Assembly (NCBI RefSeq): GCF_002304225.1
Contig: NZ_NSLB01000003.1
Coordinates: 62,001 to 126,000, forward strand
Reading direction: 5' to 3'
Source: Pseudomonas sp. HAR-UPW-AIA-41
GTDB lineage: Bacteria > Pseudomonadota > Gammaproteobacteria > Pseudomonadales > Pseudomonadaceae
DNA length: 64,000 nt
The first letter of the stretch is position 1; every line of letters starts with the position of its first letter. The notes under the pieces were generated by a model that was not told where the DNA came from, made no database searches, and saw only the letters and a list, made by a program, of their open reading frames with translations. A program made the translations under genes and the position numbers. Shown piece by piece: positions 1 through 7,634 of this stretch.

Positions 1-248
1 AGGGCGGCAACTGCCCGCTGACCGAAGTCGATCAGGTCGTCGTCAAGCACGGCGTCACCATCGTCGGCTACAGCAACCTGGCGGCCATGGTGCCGGCGGA
101 TGCTTCGGCACTGTACGCGCGCAACCTGCTGGACTTCCTCAAGCTCGTCATCGACAAGGAAGGCCATTTCCACCTCAACCTGGAAGACGACATCGTTGCC
201 GCGTGCCTGATGTGCCGCGATGGCAATGTCGTGCGCACCAACGGCTAA
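1..248 (+). CDS. pntAA: NAD(P) transhydrogenase subunit alpha part 1 (PntAA), C-terminal end only
   Basis: The last 82 codons of a gene that begins before the window; the frame starts at base 3 and ends with TAA at 246-248. The visible residues contain VGYSNLAAMVPADAS and LYARNLLDFLKL, typical of the NAD(H)-binding domain I of the transhydrogenase alpha subunit. The protein is the cytoplasmic NAD-binding part of the proton-translocating transhydrogenase, which makes NADPH from NADH using the proton gradient. It is followed after 11 bases by pntAB and then pntB, the split three-gene arrangement usual in Pseudomonas. The identification rests on both sequence and operon position. Confidence 0.93.
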   Translation, partial: GGNCPLTEVDQVVVKHGVTIVGYSNLAAMVPADASALYARNLLDFLKLVIDKEGHFHLNLEDDIVAACLMCRDGNVVRTNG

Positions 249-259
249 GGAGTAGAGAC

Positions 260-574
260 ATGGAACTGATTTCCCCAAGCATCTACAACCTGATCATCTT
301 CGTGCTGGCCATCTACGTGGGGTACCACGTGGTGTGGAACGTGACCCCGGCCCTGCACACCCCGCTGATGGCCGTGACCAACGCCATCTCGGCGATCGTC
401 ATCGTCGGCGCCATGCTGGCCGCCGCCCTGACCGAAACCGTTCTGGGCAAGTCTATGGGCACCCTGGCAGTGGCTCTGGCCGCCGTTAACGTGTTCGGTG
501 GCTTCCTGGTAACTCGCCGCATGCTGGAAATGTTCAAGAAGAAGGCGCCGAAAGCGCCGGCGGAGAAGCACTGA
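260..574 (+). CDS. pntAB: NAD(P) transhydrogenase subunit alpha part 2 (PntAB)
   Basis: A 104-residue membrane protein starting MELISPSIYNL, with about three hydrophobic helices (residues roughly 10-28, 35-58 and 63-82) and a Lys-rich tail. It is the membrane-anchoring domain II part of the alpha subunit, separate from PntAA here. The ATG at 260 was chosen because AAGGAG lies at 247-252, over the pntAA stop; the frame is open further upstream but inside pntAA. It ends two bases before pntB starts, so the three genes are one operon and are probably translationally coupled. Confidence 0.93.
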   Translation: MELISPSIYNLIIFVLAIYVGYHVVWNVTPALHTPLMAVTNAISAIVIVGAMLAAALTETVLGKSMGTLAVALAAVNVFGGFLVTRRMLEMFKKKAPKAPAEKH

Positions 575-576
575 CC

Positions 577-2025
577 ATGAGCATGAATCTGATCACTCTT
601 CTTTACCTGGTCGCCTCGGTTTGCTTCATTCAGGCCCTGAAAGGCCTGTCGCATCCGACTTCCTCGCGTCAGGGCAACCTGTTCGGCATGATCGGTATGG
701 CCATTGCCGTGGTCACCACCGTGTTCCTGGTGTTCAAGCTGGGTGCCGAAATGTCCGAAGGCGGCGCGGCCAAGGGTCTGGGCTTCGTGCTGGTCGGCCT
801 GCTGGTCGGCGGTACTGCCGGTACCATCATGGCCAAGCGCGTCGAGATGACCAAGATGCCGGAACTGGTCGCCTTCATGCACAGCATGATCGGTCTGGCC
901 GCCGTGTTCATCGCCATCGCTGCCGTGGTTGAGCCGCAGTCGCTGGGTATCGTTGCGCACCTGGGCGACGCCATCCCGGCCGGTAACCGTCTGGAGCTGT
1001 TCCTCGGCGCGGCCATCGGTGCCATCACCTTCTCCGGTTCGGTGATCGCCTTCGGCAAGCTGTCGGGCAAGTACAAGTTCCGTCTGTTCCAGGGCGCCCC
1101 GGTGGTTTTCAAGGGCCAGCACCTGGTCAATCTGGTGGTTGGTCTGGCCATCTTCGGCCTGGGTCTGTACTTCACCCTCACCGGTAACATCACTGCCTTC
1201 GCCGTTCTGGTGGCGCTGGCCTTCGTGATCGGCGTGCTGATCATCATCCCGATCGGCGGTGCCGACATGCCGGTTGTGGTGTCGATGCTGAACTCCTACT
1301 CGGGCTGGGCGGCTGCCGGTATCGGTTTCTCGCTGAACAACTCGATGCTGATCGTCGCCGGTTCGCTGGTGGGCTCTTCGGGTGCCATCCTCTCGTACAT
1401 CATGTGCAAGGCGATGAACCGTTCGTTCTTCAACGTGATCCTCGGTGGTTTCGGTGGCGCGGCTGAAGCTGCCGGCCCGGCTGGCGCTCAGGAAGCCCGT
1501 CCGGTGAAGTCGGGCTCCTCCGACGACGCCGCCTTCCTGCTGACCAACGCCGACACCGTGATCATCGTTCCGGGTTACGGCCTGGCGGTAGCCCGTGCCC
1601 AGCACGCGCTGATGGAGCTGGCCGAGAAGCTGACTCACCGCGGCGTGACCGTGAAGTACGCGATTCACCCGGTTGCCGGTCGTATGCCTGGCCACATGAA
1701 CGTTCTGCTGGCCGAGGCCGAAGTGCCTTACGAGCAGGTGTTCGAGATGGAAGACATCAACTCCGAGTTCGGCCAGGCCGACGTGGTGCTGGTGCTGGGC
1801 GCCAACGACGTGGTCAACCCGGCCGCGAAGAACGATCCGAAGTCGCCGATCGCCGGCATGCCGATCCTCGAGGCCTACAAAGCCAAGACCGTGATCGTCA
1901 ACAAGCGCTCGATGGCTAGCGGCTACGCCGGCCTGGACAACGAACTGTTCTACCTGGACAAGACCATGATGGTCTTCGGCGACGCCAAGAAAGTCATCGA
2001 AGACATGGTCAAGGCTGTCGACTAA
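577..2025 (+). CDS. pntB: NAD(P) transhydrogenase subunit beta (PntB)
   Basis: 482 residues, the normal length for PntB. The first 270 or so residues are a string of hydrophobic helices (proton channel domain II); the C-terminal 180 residues are the NADP(H)-binding domain III, with the signatures VPGYGLAVARAQ, HPVAGRMPGHMNVLLAEA and GANDVVNPAA. The ATG follows pntAB after two bases. The product forms the inner-membrane transhydrogenase with PntAA and PntAB. A clear terminator follows at 2045-2071, closing the operon. Confidence 0.97.
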   Translation: MSMNLITLLYLVASVCFIQALKGLSHPTSSRQGNLFGMIGMAIAVVTTVFLVFKLGAEMSEGGAAKGLGFVLVGLLVGGTAGTIMAKRVEMTKMPELVAFMHSMIGLAAVFIAIAAVVEPQSLGIVAHLGDAIPAGNRLELFLGAAIGAITFSGSVIAFGKLSGKYKFRLFQGAPVVFKGQHLVNLVVGLAIFGLGLYFTLTGNITAFAVLVALAFVIGVLIIIPIGGADMPVVVSMLNSYSGWAAAGIGFSLNNSMLIVAGSLVGSSGAILSYIMCKAMNRSFFNVILGGFGGAAEAAGPAGAQEARPVKSGSSDDAAFLLTNADTVIIVPGYGLAVARAQHALMELAEKLTHRGVTVKYAIHPVAGRMPGHMNVLLAEAEVPYEQVFEMEDINSEFGQADVVLVLGANDVVNPAAKNDPKSPIAGMPILEAYKAKTVIVNKRSMASGYAGLDNELFYLDKTMMVFGDAKKVIEDMVKAVD

Positions 2026-2044
2026 GACCTCTTGCTCCAGTAAC

Positions 2045-2071
2045 AAAAACCGGCCAAGTGCCGGGTTTTTT
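2045..2071 (+). terminator. Rho-independent terminator after pntB
   Basis: A short GC hairpin (ACCGGC / GCCGGGT with one bulged G around the loop CAAGT) is flanked by five A residues upstream and six T residues downstream, 20 bases after the pntB stop. Confidence 0.8.
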
Positions 2072-2163
2072 GTGTGTGGCTGTTGATAGGGCGCAATGGC
2101 CAAATACCCTGCTATTGGCTAGTCTGCCAGTACATCCTTCCCGTCATGCCAAGGAGTTTCTCC

Positions 2164-2475
2164 ATGACCCGTCTGCTCCGCTTGTTCTGCGCTACCGCCA
2201 CCCTGGCTTTCGCTGCCAGCGCTTCTGCCACCAGCTTCGTGGTTACCACCGATGCCATCGTCGGTGCCATTGGTGCGACTTCGGATTCCACGTCGTCGTC
2301 GACCAAGGATGACAAGATCGTCAAGGCGGCCCGTGATGACGCGGCCAGCTTCGTCGCCAGCCAGGGCGAGATTCGTGGTGCCCACCTGCAGGCCGCGCTG
2401 ACCCATATCCGCGCGCAGCAGCCGCAGCTGCAGGCCAGCGATATGCAGATCGCCGAGGCGATTCTGGCGCAGTAA
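2164..2475 (+). CDS. DUF2388 domain-containing small exported protein (first paralogue)
   Basis: A 103-residue protein with a clear signal peptide (MTRLLRLFCATATLAFAASASA, cut near residue 22) and a mature part of about 80 residues. The motif DDAASFVASQGEIRG followed by HLQAAL and a C-terminal AEAILAQ is shared with the next gene, which places both in the DUF2388 family. The ATG at 2164 is supported by AAGGAG at 2151-2156; an upstream in-frame start at 2074 lacks a good site. Mature protein is periplasmic or surface-exposed by inference. No cysteine pair or catalytic motif is visible. Function unknown. Followed by a hairpin and then a second copy and a DUF4105 gene. Confidence 0.88.
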   Translation: MTRLLRLFCATATLAFAASASATSFVVTTDAIVGAIGATSDSTSSSTKDDKIVKAARDDAASFVASQGEIRGAHLQAALTHIRAQQPQLQASDMQIAEAILAQ

Positions 2476-2498
2476 TCGCGCTGCGATGCGATGCCCTG

Positions 2499-2522
2499 TC
2501 AGCCCGCCTTCCGGCGGGCTGA
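2499..2522 (+). terminator. GC hairpin between the two DUF2388 genes, possible terminator or processing site
   Basis: A near-perfect hairpin, TCAGCCCGCC / GGCGGGCTGA around a TTCC loop, 24 bases after the first DUF2388 stop. It lacks a proper T run (GATGCTTTAT follows), so it may be a partial terminator or an mRNA stability element. Confidence 0.5.
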
Positions 2523-2606
2523 TGCTTTATGGACGATGGGCGCTTGCGAGGTGGCCGGGCTTCACGTCCAATAGGCATCTTCATGGTTTGCTCTGGTTGA
2601 ATCGTC

Positions 2607-2927
2607 ATGCGTTCTCTGCTGATTGCCGCTGCGGCGGCTGTTTCCGTTCTGAGTCCTCTGGCCCATGCGCAAAGCGTGGTGGCCACCAGCAACATCATCG
2701 TGCGTGCACTGGATCGTTCGCTGGACTTCACCTCCGACACCACCACCTCGATCCGTGACATGAAGGTCGTGGCGGCGGCGCGCGAGGACGCGGCCAGTTT
2801 TGTTGCCAGCGAAGGCGCCATTCGCGGTGTGCAGCTGGAGGCCGCCCTGCAGCTGCTGCGTGAGCGTCTGCCGGAAGCGCGTCAGGCCGACGATCTGGCA
2901 CTGGCCGAAGCCATCCTGGCGCACTGA
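2607..2927 (+). CDS. DUF2388 domain-containing small exported protein (second paralogue)
   Basis: A 106-residue paralogue of the protein encoded just upstream. It has a signal peptide (MRSLLIAAAAAVSVLSPLAHA, cut after HAQ) and repeats the family pattern: SVVATSNIIVRALDRSLDFTS, then REDAASFVASEGAIRG, then an AEAILAH ending. It is spaced only 8 bases from the downstream DUF4105 gene, implying co-transcription with it. Upstream ribosome binding signal is weak (GGTTGA). Function unknown. The two copies differ widely outside the shared core, so the duplication is old rather than recent. Confidence 0.87.
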   Translation: MRSLLIAAAAAVSVLSPLAHAQSVVATSNIIVRALDRSLDFTSDTTTSIRDMKVVAAAREDAASFVASEGAIRGVQLEAALQLLRERLPEARQADDLALAEAILAH

Positions 2928-2935
2928 GCCTGATC

Positions 2936-4906
2936 ATGCGCCGCTGGCTGGCGGGCCTGGCGCTGTTGGCCTGCATGGTGCCCGCGCAGGCGGAGCTGCG
3001 CCTGTGGCTGGATACCGAGGGCCTGAGCGTCGCCGAGCGTCAGGCCAGTCAGCGGTTGCTGGAGGAAGCCCGGCAGGCGCTGCCGCCGAGTTTCCGCCAG
3101 CGCCTGGACCGCACGGTCGAAGTGCGCTGGGAGGCTGATCTGCCGGCGCAGAGCTATGGGCAGAGCAATGGCCGCCAGCGCCTGCTGCTCAATCGCCGCC
3201 TGCTGCCGGGGCTGGTCAGTGGTGAGCTGGCCCTTCAGCGCACGGAGCGCAGCCACGGCACGCAGCAGCGCGAGCTGCTCGCCACCGTTCTGCATGAGCT
3301 GCTGCACCTCTATGACCGCACCCGTCTCTGGTCGCCGGAGCAGAAGACGCTGCTGGCCCGTTGCCGGCTGCAGCGTGAAACGGCCGGCCCGGTCGGTTTG
3401 CCGGGGGAATGCCGCAGCCAGGATCACCGCCGCTTCACCCTGAGTGATGATCCGCGCCTGCTCGATCTGGCCGGCTGGCCGCAGCAGGTGGGACGGCGAG
3501 GCGCACGCGAGGCGGGCAATGCTTTTGTTGATCGTTCGCCGGATGACTACGAACTGAGCAACCCGCGCGAGTTCGTTGCGGTCAACTTTGAGTATTTCCT
3601 CCTTGATCCGCAGTACGCCTGCCGCCGCCCGGCGCTGCAGCGCTTCTACCGCGAGCATTTTGCCTGGCAGCCGGCCGCGCAGGCGCCCTGCGCGGAGCAG
3701 CAGGTCTATCTGAATGCCGGCAGTGATTTCCGTCGTCAGCCGCTTGGGCGCCTCGACCCCGAGCGGATCTACGAGATCGACTACCTGTTTGCCGAGGCCA
3801 ATGCCAACTGGGTCAGCCGCTGGGGGCACAGCATGCTGCGTCTGGTCATCTGTGCGCCGGGCCGGCCGCGCGGGCCGGATTGCCGGCTGGATCTGGATGA
3901 GCATCTGGTGTTGTCCTACCGCGCTTTCGTCGGGGATGTGCAGCTCTCGACCTGGGACGGCCTGACCGGGGCCTATCCGTCACGCCTGTTCATCCTGCCG
4001 CTGGGGCAGGTGGTGGATGAGTACACCAAGGTCGAGCTGCGCAGCCTCGCCTCGGTGCCGCTGCGACTGAACCGGGCACAGATCGACCAGCTGGCGGTGC
4101 AGGCCGCGCAGGCGCACTGGAGCTATGACGGGCGCTACTACTTCTTCTCCAACAACTGCGCGGTGGAAACCCTCAAGCTGCTGCGCGCCGGTACCGATCA
4201 CCCGCAACTGCGCGACCTCGACAGCATCATGCCCAACGGCCTGCTGGCATTGCTCGAGGGGCGCGGCATCGCCGATCGCACGCCGCTGCAGGACCCGCGT
4301 GAGGCCTTGCGTCTGGGCTATCGCTTCGACTCCTTCCGGGAGCGCTTCCAGGCCATGTTCAAGGTGCTCAAGGCACAGCTGGCCGTGCCGCAGAACGAGG
4401 TCGAGGACTGGCTGGTCCTGCCGGCCCGCGAGCGCCGGCCGTGGTTCGCCCAGGCCGACCTGCGCAGCAGCGCGGCCTTGCTGCTGCTTGAGCAGGCGGC
4501 GCAGCGGCGTCAGTTACTGCTGGCGCAGGAGGAGCTCAAGCAGCGTTATCTGGCGGCGCGTGAAGGGCGCAGTGGCGAACGGCTGGGCAGCGCCGACAGC
4601 ACGCTGCAGCAGATTCTCGGCAACAGCGGTTTCCTCAGTCGTCCGGCTGAGCTGCTGCCGGCAGGCTATGGTCTGCCTCAACCCGATGAATGGGCGGTGC
4701 TGGAGGCACAGAGTCGCGAGCGTCAGGGGCGCCTGCGCCAGCTAAGCGACCATCTGGACGAGGAAATCCGCCGCCTGCTGGAGCCGCAGCGACTGGCCGA
4801 ACTGGAGGCGGGCGAGGCCAATACCCGGGCCCTGGCTGACCGGTTGCGTGAGCTGCACCGCGCCAAAGGCGGGATTGTTCTGCCTGGTGCGGCCAAGGGC
4901 TCCTAA
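2936..4906 (+). CDS. Large exported DUF4105 protein with HExxH motif and papain-like His/Cys pair
   Basis: A 656-residue protein with a signal peptide (cleavage near AQA-E20). Residues about 20-250 hold VLHELLHLYDR, in which HELLH (120-124) is a zinc-protease type HExxH, followed by NPREFVAVNFEYF (209-221), which could supply the third ligand. Residues about 275-430 are the DUF4105 domain: WGHSMLR with His298 and FFSNNCAVETLK with Cys408, the arrangement expected of an NlpC/P60-like papain fold. The C-terminal 200 residues are Gln/Glu/Arg-rich helices. It probably acts in the envelope on peptides or peptidoglycan, but substrate and function are not known. It sits 8 bases after the second DUF2388 gene and overlaps the convergent GFA gene by four bases. 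Confidence 0.85.
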   Translation: MRRWLAGLALLACMVPAQAELRLWLDTEGLSVAERQASQRLLEEARQALPPSFRQRLDRTVEVRWEADLPAQSYGQSNGRQRLLLNRRLLPGLVSGELALQRTERSHGTQQRELLATVLHELLHLYDRTRLWSPEQKTLLARCRLQRETAGPVGLPGECRSQDHRRFTLSDDPRLLDLAGWPQQVGRRGAREAGNAFVDRSPDDYELSNPREFVAVNFEYFLLDPQYACRRPALQRFYREHFAWQPAAQAPCAEQQVYLNAGSDFRRQPLGRLDPERIYEIDYLFAEANANWVSRWGHSMLRLVICAPGRPRGPDCRLDLDEHLVLSYRAFVGDVQLSTWDGLTGAYPSRLFILPLGQVVDEYTKVELRSLASVPLRLNRAQIDQLAVQAAQAHWSYDGRYYFFSNNCAVETLKLLRAGTDHPQLRDLDSIMPNGLLALLEGRGIADRTPLQDPREALRLGYRFDSFRERFQAMFKVLKAQLAVPQNEVEDWLVLPARERRPWFAQADLRSSAALLLLEQAAQRRQLLLAQEELKQRYLAAREGRSGERLGSADSTLQQILGNSGFLSRPAELLPAGYGLPQPDEWAVLEAQSRERQGRLRQLSDHLDEEIRRLLEPQRLAELEAGEANTRALADRLRELHRAKGGIVLPGAAKGS

Positions 4907-5304
4907 TAGTTCTCCTCGCGTTCTTCCGGCAGCTGCGGATCCAGATGCAGCCAGGGCAGGCGTGTGCCGACCCAGATATGCCGACGGACGGTGACCTGTT
5001 CGGGATCATCCAGCGTGGCGATGGTGATATCGATGCTGTCCGGGCTGCGTGTGGTGAAGAGCGCCAGTTGTGCCCCGCAGTTCGGGCAGAAGTAGCGGGT
5101 GCAGGTGGCGGATGATTGATAGCTGCGTGGCTTGCCCTGAGCCCAGGTAAAGCTATCGAGCGGTACGGTTGCCCAGGTCGTGATGGTGCCGCCACTGCAA
5201 CGCCGGCAGATGCTGCAGTGGCAGTGGGCAACATCGTCGAGCGTGGCCTGAACGCGGTAGCGAAGTGCGCCGCAGTGGCAGCCACCACTATGATTATGCG
5301 ACAT
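4903..5304 (-). CDS. GFA (glutathione-dependent formaldehyde-activating) family protein, zinc-binding
   Basis: 133 residues of the GFA/CENP-V fold. The cysteine clusters GGCHCGALRYRV, CHCSICRRCSGG and YFCPNCGAQL are the zinc-binding pattern of the family. The start was placed at 5304 because AGGAGG lies nine bases upstream on this strand (5314-5319); a longer open frame to 5340 has no such site. Enzymes of the family adduct glutathione to formaldehyde, but most members, including short ones like this, have no proven reaction. Convergent with, and overlapping by four bases, the DUF4105 gene. Confidence 0.85.
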   Translation of the reverse strand: MSHNHSGGCHCGALRYRVQATLDDVAHCHCSICRRCSGGTITTWATVPLDSFTWAQGKPRSYQSSATCTRYFCPNCGAQLALFTTRSPDSIDITIATLDDPEQVTVRRHIWVGTRLPWLHLDPQLPEEREENY

Positions 5305-5395
5305 CGTTATCAGCCTCCTGGTGCTCGCCTCCCGGGTCATCTTCGGGCAGACTGCGCAGCCTTGAAAATGTCACTGCTTCGCCGAGGATCGCGAC

Positions 5396-6148
5396 ATGCT
5401 GGAGATTCTGAGCAACCCGGAAATCTGGATTGCCTTTCTGACCCTGACGGCCCTGGAAATTGTCCTGGGTATCGACAACATCATCATGATCGCCATTCTG
5501 GTCGGGCGCATGCCGCCGCATATGCAGGCGCGCACCCGTTTCTTCGGCCTGGCACTGGCCATGGTCACGCGCATCCTGCTGCTGCTGTCGATCACTTGGA
5601 TCATGCGCCTGACCGCTGACCTGTTCGAGCTCTTTGGTCAGGGCATTTCCGGTCGTGATCTGATCCTGTTCTTCGGCGGCCTGTTCCTGCTGTGGAAGAG
5701 CAGTACCGAGATGTACCACAGTCTGGAAGGCGAGGATGAGACCGCTGATGAGCCCAAGAGCATGGCAGGGGGCTTCATCGGTACCATCATCCAGATCGCC
5801 ATCATCGACATCGTGTTCAGTCTGGACTCGGTGATCACCGCCGTGGGCATGGTGTCGAACGTGCCGGTCATGATCGCGGCGATCATCGTGGCGGTGCTGG
5901 TGATGATGCTGGCTGCCGGCACCATCAGTGATTTCATCGACAAGCACCCGAGCCTGAAGATGCTGGCGCTGTCCTTCCTGGTGGTAGTCGGTACCGTGCT
6001 GATCGCCGAGTCGTTCGAAGTGCATGTGCCGAAGGGCTACGTCTACTTCGCCATGGCCTTCTCGTTGGCCGTGGAAGCGCTGAATATCCGCATGCGCACT
6101 GCGCGCCAGAAGGCGGTCAAGCTGCGCAAGGACATTCCGGGCGAATAA
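5396..6148 (+). CDS. TerC family integral membrane protein (metal efflux type)
   Basis: 250 residues with seven or so hydrophobic segments and the two TerC hallmarks, EIVLGIDNIIMIAI near the N-terminus and DIVFSLDSVITAVGM mid-protein, whose acidic residues lie inside the membrane. Members of the family export manganese or take part in tellurite resistance; this short form without CBS domains is the YkoY/YjbE-like type. A GAGG ribosome site lies nine bases upstream. A strong hairpin terminator follows. No manganese riboswitch is recognisable in the 91-base upstream gap. Confidence 0.88.
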   Translation: MLEILSNPEIWIAFLTLTALEIVLGIDNIIMIAILVGRMPPHMQARTRFFGLALAMVTRILLLLSITWIMRLTADLFELFGQGISGRDLILFFGGLFLLWKSSTEMYHSLEGEDETADEPKSMAGGFIGTIIQIAIIDIVFSLDSVITAVGMVSNVPVMIAAIIVAVLVMMLAAGTISDFIDKHPSLKMLALSFLVVVGTVLIAESFEVHVPKGYVYFAMAFSLAVEALNIRMRTARQKAVKLRKDIPGE

Positions 6149-6165
6149 GGCCGGATGTTGCTGCA

Positions 6166-6189
6166 CAACGGGGCCTGCGGGCCCCGTTG
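6166..6189 (+). terminator. Terminator after the TerC gene
   Basis: A perfect stem CAACGGGGCC / GGCCCCGTTG with a short loop, followed by TCGTTT, 18 bases after the stop codon. Confidence 0.8.
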
Positions 6190-6233
6190 TCGTTTCGGCA
6201 ACAGCGCCGCAAGATGAATCGAAGGAGGTGCCC

Positions 6234-6923
6234 ATGTCGATCAATGCCGATTTTTCCCTGCGGGTGGTTATCCAGACGGCCGCAGAGGCCTGGCAGCCTT
6301 CGCCGCAGGCGGGTGTCGAGCGCATCCCGCTAGACCGCATCGGTGCCGAGGTGGCGCGTGCCACCAGCCTCGTGCGTTATGCGCCGGGCAGTCGCTTTAC
6401 GGCCCACGGGCATGGTGGTGGCGAGGAAATTCTGGTGCTAGGCGGCGTATTCAGCGACGAGCACGGTGACTATCCGGCGGGCAGCTACCTGCGCAACCCG
6501 CCCGGCACCCGTCATGCCCCCTTTACCCGTGAGGGCTGCACCCTGCTGGTTAAGCTCTGGCAGTTTGCCCCGGATGACGACCGGCAGCTGTGCCTGGATA
6601 CCACGCAGGCAACCTGGCGGCCCGGGCTGGTGGAAGGCCTGCGGGTACTGCCGCTGCATGAGCATGATGGTGTCAGTACCGCGCTGGTGCGCTGGGCGCC
6701 GGGCACGCATTTCTCGGCGCATACCCATCCGGGCGGTGAGGAAATCTTCGTCATCGAGGGTGAGCTGTGCGACGAAGACGGGGTCTATCCCGCCGGTACG
6801 TGGCTGCGCAATCCGCGCTGGAGCCGGCACGCGCCCTGGAGTGACAGTGGCGCGCTCATCTACGTGAAGGTCGGCCACCTCGGCGCGACTACCTGCTGGG
6901 AGCTGGCTCACTCTTCGGTATAG
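6234..6923 (+). CDS. Two-domain cupin protein of the ChrR-like type
   Basis: 229 residues made of two cupin units that are visibly duplicates. Unit 1 (about 40-115) has LVRYAPGSRFTAHGHGGGEE and YPAGSYLRNPPGTRHAPF; unit 2 (about 145-220) has LVRWAPGTHFSAHTHPGGEE and YPAGTWLRNPRWSRHAPW. Each keeps the HxH...E...H metal-binding pattern of the C-terminal zinc cupin of the anti-sigma factor ChrR, but there is no anti-sigma N-terminal domain. The ATG at 6234 follows AAGGAGG by five bases; a GTG at 6228 lies inside that site. Metal-dependent enzyme or sensor, unknown substrate. Its end overlaps the convergent lipoprotein gene by 35 bases. Confidence 0.85.
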   Translation: MSINADFSLRVVIQTAAEAWQPSPQAGVERIPLDRIGAEVARATSLVRYAPGSRFTAHGHGGGEEILVLGGVFSDEHGDYPAGSYLRNPPGTRHAPFTREGCTLLVKLWQFAPDDDRQLCLDTTQATWRPGLVEGLRVLPLHEHDGVSTALVRWAPGTHFSAHTHPGGEEIFVIEGELCDEDGVYPAGTWLRNPRWSRHAPWSDSGALIYVKVGHLGATTCWELAHSSV

Positions 6924-7398
6924 CAGGTTGCGCTGGTCCGCCCGGTGGCCAGCTCAGTTCGCCGCTGGTATCGAAGCGCGCACCGCCCAGCCAGCCGCTG
7001 GCCAGCTTGCCGCGCAGACGGTAGGGCAGCCGCTCTTGCGCCTGCCGATTGGCCATGCCCCATGCCTGGCGGAGTACAGAGAACGCCGAAATGCTTACCG
7101 GCACGCGTATTACCTGCTCTGCAAAGCCGGGAATCCGCCCCTGCTGGTCACTGACGCCACTGGCCAGTGGCTGCCCGTTGACCTGCAGATCAACCGCAAT
7201 GCCCTGATAGTCGATGGCGCGACTGTTGGGGTTCTGCACCCGCAGGGCCAGGGCGAAGCGGGCCTCCAGGCTCTCGCCCGGCAGGGGCTCCAGGCCGACC
7301 ACCTGAATCTGTGGTGGATCACCTGGCAGCAGGCTGCTGCAGGCGCTAAGGCTGAGGGCAATCAAAGTCAGCAGTGCGCGTAGGGAAAGGTGCTGCAT
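6889..7398 (-). CDS. LEA14-like (WHy domain) lipoprotein
   Basis: 169 residues. The N-terminus is a lipoprotein signal (MQHLSLRALLTLIALSLSAC-SS, lipobox LSAC with Cys20). The mature part reads as a water-stress/hypersensitive (WHy) LEA type 2 domain: LEARFALALRVQNPNSRAIDYQG followed by VNGQPLASGVS and an IRVPVSISA strand. Such proteins are outer-membrane-tethered and of unclear role, sometimes linked to desiccation tolerance. The C-terminus is Pro-rich and dispensable-looking, and overlaps the cupin gene. Confidence 0.82.
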   Translation of the reverse strand: MQHLSLRALLTLIALSLSACSSLLPGDPPQIQVVGLEPLPGESLEARFALALRVQNPNSRAIDYQGIAVDLQVNGQPLASGVSDQQGRIPGFAEQVIRVPVSISAFSVLRQAWGMANRQAQERLPYRLRGKLASGWLGGARFDTSGELSWPPGGPAQPAIPKSEPAPSR

Positions 7399-7634
7399 GT
7401 ACAGGGTCCGTCTCCTTTGTGTGTCTCTAGCCTAGGAGGATGCGAGGCTCCGGGCCAGTGAAGGTTTATCGCTTGCTGCACTAAGCAGATGGCGGGCAAT
7501 TTCCAACTTATTTGAGCTTGAAAATTGGCGCCTGTTTTTTGTCTATTGCTTGGCAAATTCCGCATCTGCCGCTGCCTGATGGGGCGTGACTCTGCTTCTG
7601 TAGTGGTGTGACTATCCGCTGTGGGAGAGCTGCC

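Noticed and set aside
313..2103. Long open frame on the minus strand opposite pntB
   Set aside because: It mirrors pntB codons, is His/Gln/Asp-rich with no recognisable domain, and pntB is certain. The same reasoning excludes long antisense frames opposite amtB, the second Amt, xerC, lysA, cyaA, serA and the flavoenzyme gene.
5305..5395. Possible manganese (yybP-ykoY) riboswitch before the TerC gene
   Set aside because: The gap is only 91 bases and shows none of the conserved loop sequences.
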